Shown: positions 58,420-64,000 of the stretch, one piece after another
How positions within the stretch are numbered: position 1 is the first letter of the stretch
How the letters are laid out: every line of letters starts with the position of its first letter
Program-made: the position numbers and the translations under genes
NCBI GenBank assembly: GCA_963920665.1
Contig: OY987266.1
Span: 5,771,001-5,835,000 of the forward strand
DNA from: Straminergon stramineum
Lineage: Eukaryota; Streptophyta; Bryopsida; Hypnales; Calliergonaceae
DNA length: 64,000 bases
Direction: 5' to 3'
Notes under the pieces: generated by a model
Seen by the model: the letters and a program-made list of their open reading frames with translations, nothing else
Told to the model about the DNA's origin: nothing
The model's database searches: none

Positions 58420-59393
58420 GCGAGTGTTTCTGTCCACATCTGGTCGTAATCGCAGCCCCGCCAGTCCCAGCCCCGCCATCGCCATCGCCATCGCATCTCT
58501 TCTCCCTTCGCTCTCCTGCTCGCTCTTTCTCTCTCCTGTGTCTGCTAGACACAATTTGAACGACAGCCTCCTTCAGTCCTTCGTCACTCCACTCTCTGGT
58601 TCCTTAATCGTCTTCTTCCCCTTCTCCTTTTCGGTTCGCTTGGATCCATGCCTTCAAGGTTTTCTCGATTCCCTCATTTGAAGCCATTCGTCATCCTCTA
58701 GGTGTTGCTCCTTTTCCCCGCTCCGAAACGCCTTGTAGCCCGACTTTGTAGATTTCGTCGCCTTTTAATCAGAGTGGTTCGGTCTGGTCTTGGAGTGTCG
58801 GCCTTGGGGGAGTGGAGAACAGAGGAGTGGAGTGGAGTGGAGTGGAGTGGAGAGCGTGGTGTGACGGGCGAAGGTAGTAGTGGAGGATATCGTCGTGTCG
58901 AAGCTTTAGGTTGTTGTTGTGGAGTTGGCGCTTGTTCGGGATGGAGTCGAAGCGGTGGGAGGTTCGCGCGTACTTTTTGTGTGGTTGAACAGGGCGGACG
59001 GCAAAAATTTATTGCGGAGGAGTTGTGATCAATTCGCAGCTCCGGATCTGAAACCTTGGGGGTGAGGCGTTCTTGGAGGTTTGATTGAGAGGCAAGAATG
59101 GCCGTTTCGTGAATGCTAGGGGACGAGGTGAGGAGGCCAGCTCGTAGCCAGTAACGAAAATTCGGAAGTCATTTTGGTTTGAGACCGGGATAGAGAGTTA
59201 GGTCACTCCGATTGTGGCCTAGGATGATTAAGAAGTGCTAGTGTTCGCGTCTAAGTTTTGGAGAACTTGAATTATCTTTTTTGATACTCTACATTTCCCC
59301 CTCTTCTTGGTGAATTCAAGAAGAATCGGTGTGTGCGGAGATCCTAAGGGTTTGAATTGCTGTATGTGCGGTGGAGAAAGTGTGGAAATATAA
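58420..59393 (+). promoter_or_regulatory. Upstream region and leader of the KAC kinesin gene
   Basis: 58420-58720 is C/T-rich, as in many plant 5' leaders. GGAGT repeats run 58824-58850. 59061-59080 matches the leader of the coiled-coil gene (see 24270). Open frames here (58424, 58702) are low-complexity and probably not translated. No core promoter motif was assigned. Confidence 0.45.
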
Positions 59394-62300
59394 ATGGGGG
59401 ATGCAGGAGTGCGGAATTCGTGGGGCTGGGGTTTACCGTCTTACAGACAGTATGAGACCGAAGCTGAACCGAGTCGGCACGAGGCTCCTGTATATGTGCC
59501 ACAATCGCCTTCCAGAGGAGGGAGAGTGCCGCAGTCTCCCATGATGGGGAGACGCCATTCTATGTCTGCTGCACAATTCCCAGATACACCCAGGCAGAAG
59601 CCCTTGCAGTCTCCTACGTTCACGAGCAAGGTTTTGAAAGTCCAGGACCGCATTTCTGTGAGTTTCGGAGCAGTTTTTAGTTTATCTGTTTCCCTGCCTC
59701 TCTTTCTTTCCTCGTTTCAATGTATGACTTTGGATTGCTCAAATCGACCGTAGGCCAGAAGAGCCAGGTGAAACTATTCCATCGATGTTCCTTTACCTTT
59801 CTTGCATGCATCCACAAATGTATTTTGCGCGTGGTGGTTTCAAAGTGTAAATGGGGTTTCTGCGGATTTTATCAGTACAAAGCAATCAATGCTGACGTGG
59901 AGAGGGTTCTTTATTCCTATAGCAGCCTGAATTTTGCTTAATCTTTTTTACTATACAGTCTGTTTGAGTTCCCTGTAGTTCGAAATATCAAGACTTGTTA
60001 GTGATATTGGAACTCATGTAAGTTAAGGCGCACTCTTTGTGCACTGGACCGCAATTAACGGCCTCAGTGGACTTTATAGTTAAGACTGTTCAGTAGCTGA
60101 GGAGTACGTACATTTCGGGTTTAGGCAGTGGTGTGAGCAGAGGGGCAGGGTGGCGACATTGATGGAGCTGCGAATAGGTTTGGGAAGACTAGGGAGACAA
60201 TGTTTTGCGTGATGCATTAATTGTGACAGAAGCTTACCAAAGAGTTCATTGGTGTTCTGCTTCACCATGCAGTTAAAGTTTGCCTTTGAAATAGTATATT
60301 ATAGTTGGTTTCTTTGAAAAGGCGAAATTTTCCGGAGATCTAGGTGATTATTCTTGTGGTTATTGTCTGGGTCGTGGGCACCAGAGTTTTGGAAATAGTG
60401 GTGGGCATTAACTTTCTAGTCAGCAAGCACAGAGCGTACCACCATTTATACCGCATTTCCAAATGTTACTCCGCAAGCATCCTTATAGCAATTCTCCTTG
60501 TTGCAAATTATGCTGTTTTTGTTTATGGTACTGATATTAAACGTGTGTGCAGAGTGCACGGGAGGAGTGTATAGAGCTCCGACAAGAGGCTAGTGACTTG
60601 CAGGAGTATTCAAACGCTAAAATTGAAAGGGTTACTCGATATTTGGGAGTTCTTGCTGAGAAAGCTCGCCGTTTAGGTGACTACCTTCTTGCTTTCTCTA
60701 TACTTCTGCTCAAACCTTGATTTCTGCGTGTTTATTAAGACATGTATCTACCTTTTCTCTATTGGTTATGATTTGTTCTGAATAGTGACCTATTATGAGC
60801 ACGCCATTGTTGTGAATGGACCAAGGTTTGAGCAGATGGTCCACCCATTGATCCAAAAATTTCTGAGGGGTTTAGGATATTCTGGTTTATAATATACAGT
60901 GTAAGACGACAACGAAGGTCCCTTGAGGGCTGAGTTTTACATTACAGATGAAAGTGACTAGTTGCTGTCTTTCAGGTCCAGAAGTCGTTTGCTACACAAG
61001 TGCCTAAAATATATCCTGATGCATCACGCTATGAATTACAGAATGACAAGCTCTCATGTATTCGGTTCCATTGATTTCTGTATGTTACTTCTTTGTGCAG
61101 ACGAAGTAGCTTTGGATTCAGAGTCCCGAGTGACACCATTGAAGCTCGAAAAGAAGAAACTTTTTAATGAACTAGTCTCTGTAAAAGGTGATTTCACGGG
61201 ATACTGCTTGTGTCAGTTGAGGAATTGATGTCTACTGTATGAGTTTGATGATACTCTTACTTCGTCACATAGTTGATCATGTTCCGGAATACCGGTTTCG
61301 TTATGTCAGGAAATACTACATCGCAGCAGGCAATCGATACCCTATGAAGTCCCTTGAGCTGCAAGAACTTTACATTCCTTTCTGGGGTGCAGGAAATGTT
61401 AGAGTCTACTGCCGGGCAAGACCACAGTTTGAAGACGAAGGTCCCCCTTCTACATCTTATCCTGATGACTTCACGCTCCGTCTCAATTCAAATGTCACTG
61501 CTTCTCCAAATAAGGATTTCGAATTGGATCGCATTTATGGACCCCATATCTCTCAAGGTCCCTCTTTTACTCATCTTATTGTATACAGGGACGGTGACAG
61601 TGTGGTCGGTTGCTATTTAGGATAGGGTTGGGGCGAGAATTGAATTAGTGCGATTTCAGATGATATAGTCGTGAAGCTAACCTCCTGGGGCCAGTGGCCA
61701 TTCTCTAGTTTGGCATGAACGATTTATCTCAGAAGAAGTATTTAGAAGATCTGAGAAAAACGGTTGCCATTCTTTGTCGCAGGCGACATTTTCCAAGACC
61801 TTCAGCCTCTTGTACAGTCTGCGTTGGATGGTTATAATGTGTCCATCTTTGCTTATGGCCAAACAGGATCAGGAAAAACTTACTCCATGGTATGTCTTTT
61901 TGGCATTGTTTATTGGTCTTTCATTGGTTCAGTATTGATCCGCAGTAGCCTGCTTGGGCGAATTAATGCTGTAATTTTTCGTTAGAGTATGTAGTTTGGC
62001 TTGGCATTTGAAACTGATATCAAAATAGGATCGTTCGTGTTAACGGATTTAGCAGCGTTTACTTGTCTTAAACTCATCGTAGGGAGCCGATCAATCCCAG
62101 TGGATTCTGTGTGTTCCATATTGTATGTTGGAATTCTCTCTTAGACCCTGCATTTATCCTTGTTGGTCACTGGCAACTTCTGAAAATGGTTATTGAAGTG
62201 GAGAATGTGCGGGATTTAGAGTGTAAGAATGGGTTATTTAGTCATGCAAATGATGATTGTTTGTGATATCAGGTGTCAGCACAATCATCAGTGATTTTTT

Positions 62301-64000
62301 AGAGTAGGAATGCCCCTTCTGTTAATTTTTCGAATCTGGTAGCATTGCTCACATGAATTGAGGCTTTGAACAGGAAGGACCAAGTCACGACCGGGGTTTC
62401 TATTACCGAGCTTTTGAAGAGCTCTTTGACCTTGTGAACACCGAGGCAACGCCAACTTCGAATACGTCATTCTTTGTCACTATGTTCGAGCTTTACAATG
62501 AACAGGTAGGCAACTGGTCGAAGTTTGTTTTTGGCGATTCGTTTAGAGGCATGCAAATTGGATTGTTTTGAGATTCCTGTAAGATACTCGAATATTATAC
62601 TGGACGGCTCAATGTCTTGAATATTGTGCCTTTGGCAGGTCCGTGATCTCTTAAAGACTCCAGACAATAAGGGTGCCTCAGCAGTTCTTCTTGGCGATCC
62701 AGAGCATGGTGTGGAGCTGGTAGACGAACACATAGAAAGCCCATCTGGATTTGCTCGATTATTCAAGTTTGGCAGCCAGATGCGAGCGAATATGGATGGA
62801 GTCAAGTCCGATCGCAGTAACCGCTCACACTTGTATGTATTGCATCTGGCATCCGTGTTCGTTTGTCTCATCGTTTTACTCATTGACTAGTCACCCAGTA
62901 TACTAGTTGAGCACTAGTTGTTTCTTGCAAAGTCAGTCAGGTACAACAATTATTATCCTTTTTCCAAACCTCTATTGATTACTCTGGTTGGTGGATGATG
63001 CATCTCCCGTCGTATTAACTCCTATCCTGAGCATTTCTCTGGAGATTTGGCGATCTTGACACACTTGCACTATTGTTTTAGAACTCCTTATCGACAATGT
63101 CCTGATATCCGTCGTGGGATGCTCAGGGTGGTGACAATTCATATCCACAACTCGGACTCTTTAACTGGGGAAGAGCAGTATAGTAAGCTATCAATGGTGG
63201 ATTTGGCTGGTAGTGAGCGCCTCAACAAGGCAGACGCGAACGGAGATCGCTTGACGGAGTCATTACACATAAACAAATCCCTGTCTGCGTAAGTCTCAGT
63301 CTTATGCATACCGAAGTGCATGAAAAGACAACTGTAGATTTGTAGAAAGATTTTACAATTTTCAATGCTATCATCGAGTCTTTTCTTTTTCGTTTAGTAA
63401 TTTTCTCGCCCTGCGGACCTGTAATTTCGAATCATTTGATGTCTTTTTGTTCTCTTGTAATCTCCCCGGTGCTCTTTCCACTAATTTGTGAGCATCGGCT
63501 ACGCTTTGATCATATTTTCGTATAATTTTCAGGACCTCCATCGAGCTAGATCCAAGTTTTTTATCATGAAATGTAGTTCTATCGAAGTCCCTTATGCTTT
63601 TAGGTGTATGATTCACTTTGAGAGAAACTGGCTCATTTCTTTCCGTCGATGTCAGGCTACAAAGTGGCATTTCTGATAATTTTTTGTGTCAGGGGAGTAC
63701 ATTTTAACCCAGAAATGAAATAGGAGAGAAAGATGAATTTGCTGACATGATTTTGTCTGCAGTCTGGGTGATGTTTTTGCAGCACTGAGCGCAAAGAAAG
63801 ATCATGTCCCTTATGATCATTCGAAGCTGACACAGCTTCTTGCTGATTCCCTTGGTAAGTAATTTTTGACCTTCACAGTTCAAATTGATTGAGAGTTTCC
63901 GCTGTATACGACACCAATGATAGAATGAGTTAGTAGTAATGTATTGGTTTGGAGACCCAATTTAACTTCATTTTTCAAATTGCAGGAGGAGACTCTAAGT
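59394..64000 (+). CDS. KAC: KAC/KIN-14-type kinesin, 5' part
   Basis: Exons: 59394-59657, 60553-60676, 61101-61187, 61393-61557, 61783-61889, 62374-62505, 62639-62832, 63082-63288, 63763-63854, 63986 to beyond 64000. Nine GT..AG introns with matching phases; 462 codons seen, cut by the window end. The N-terminus (residues 1-88) is followed by a conserved coiled segment ([29 protein letters not shown]), then the neck [19 protein letters not shown] and the motor: P-loop GQTGSGKTY, switch I-like SNRSH, switch II DLAGSE, and [12 protein letters not shown]. Motor and preceding segment match the Arabidopsis KAC1/KAC2 (KCA) group, which places chloroplasts and anchors them to the membrane through short actin filaments rather than by microtubule transport. 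Arabidopsis KAC1 is about 1270 aa, so much of the gene lies outside. Symbol given at family level only. Confidence 0.93.

Noticed and set aside
58424..59028. Frames of 85 and 108 codons before the kinesin gene
   Set aside because: Low-complexity Ser/Leu- or Gly/Arg-rich text from C/T-rich and GGAGT-repeat leader DNA.

Overview
The window is nuclear DNA of a land plant, most likely a seedless one such as a moss, liverwort, fern or lycophyte. Evidence for this is the spliceosomal introns with GT..AG borders, a KAC-type kinesin and a plant-type BAG co-chaperone, and AT-rich intergenic DNA full of transposon relics. The species cannot be fixed from sequence alone.

Layout. (1) 1-616 and 14283-14540 are two halves of one decayed LINE ORF1-like gene on the minus strand. 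It is split by a 13.66-kb Mutator-like element (617-14273) that has long degenerate terminal inverted repeats and a 9-bp target-site duplication with one mismatch. (2) That element carries two divergent decayed genes: a MULE transposase with CxxH and SWIM zinc motifs (plus strand, 9276-13397) and a multi-exon gene (minus strand, about 6452-1354) combining a ParB-like DGNH motif with a beta-class-like DNA methyltransferase. A 289-bp tandem repeat lies between them. (3) 15.0-23.7 kb holds a PIF/Harbinger relic, LINE-type retroposed tails and several TTAA-flanked elements. (4) 24935-30021 is a six-exon coiled-coil gene (1053 aa) whose first exon and start of second exon match the KAC kinesin further right, but which has no motor domain. 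(5) 34320-36768 is a four-exon BAG gene (268 aa; ubiquitin-like plus BAG domain). (6) 36.8-58.4 kb is mainly repeat-derived: MITEs, a 194-bp hairpin element and dispersed repeats, with one possible 57-codon ORF at 39751. (7) 59394-64000 is the 5' part of a KAC/KIN-14-type kinesin gene (10 exons seen, 462 codons), cut by the window edge.

How the genes fit together. The coiled-coil gene and the kinesin gene share an N-terminal module, the same intron position and phase, and part of the 5' leader, so they look like products of a local duplication about 34.5 kb apart, after which the left copy lost or never received the motor. The BAG gene is unrelated. In the composite transposon, a transposase paired with a DNA-modifying enzyme suggests an element that may once have modified its own or host DNA. 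Both genes now carry stop codons, so this copy is dead.

All splice sites were inferred by eye from frame continuity and GT/AG; no searches were run.
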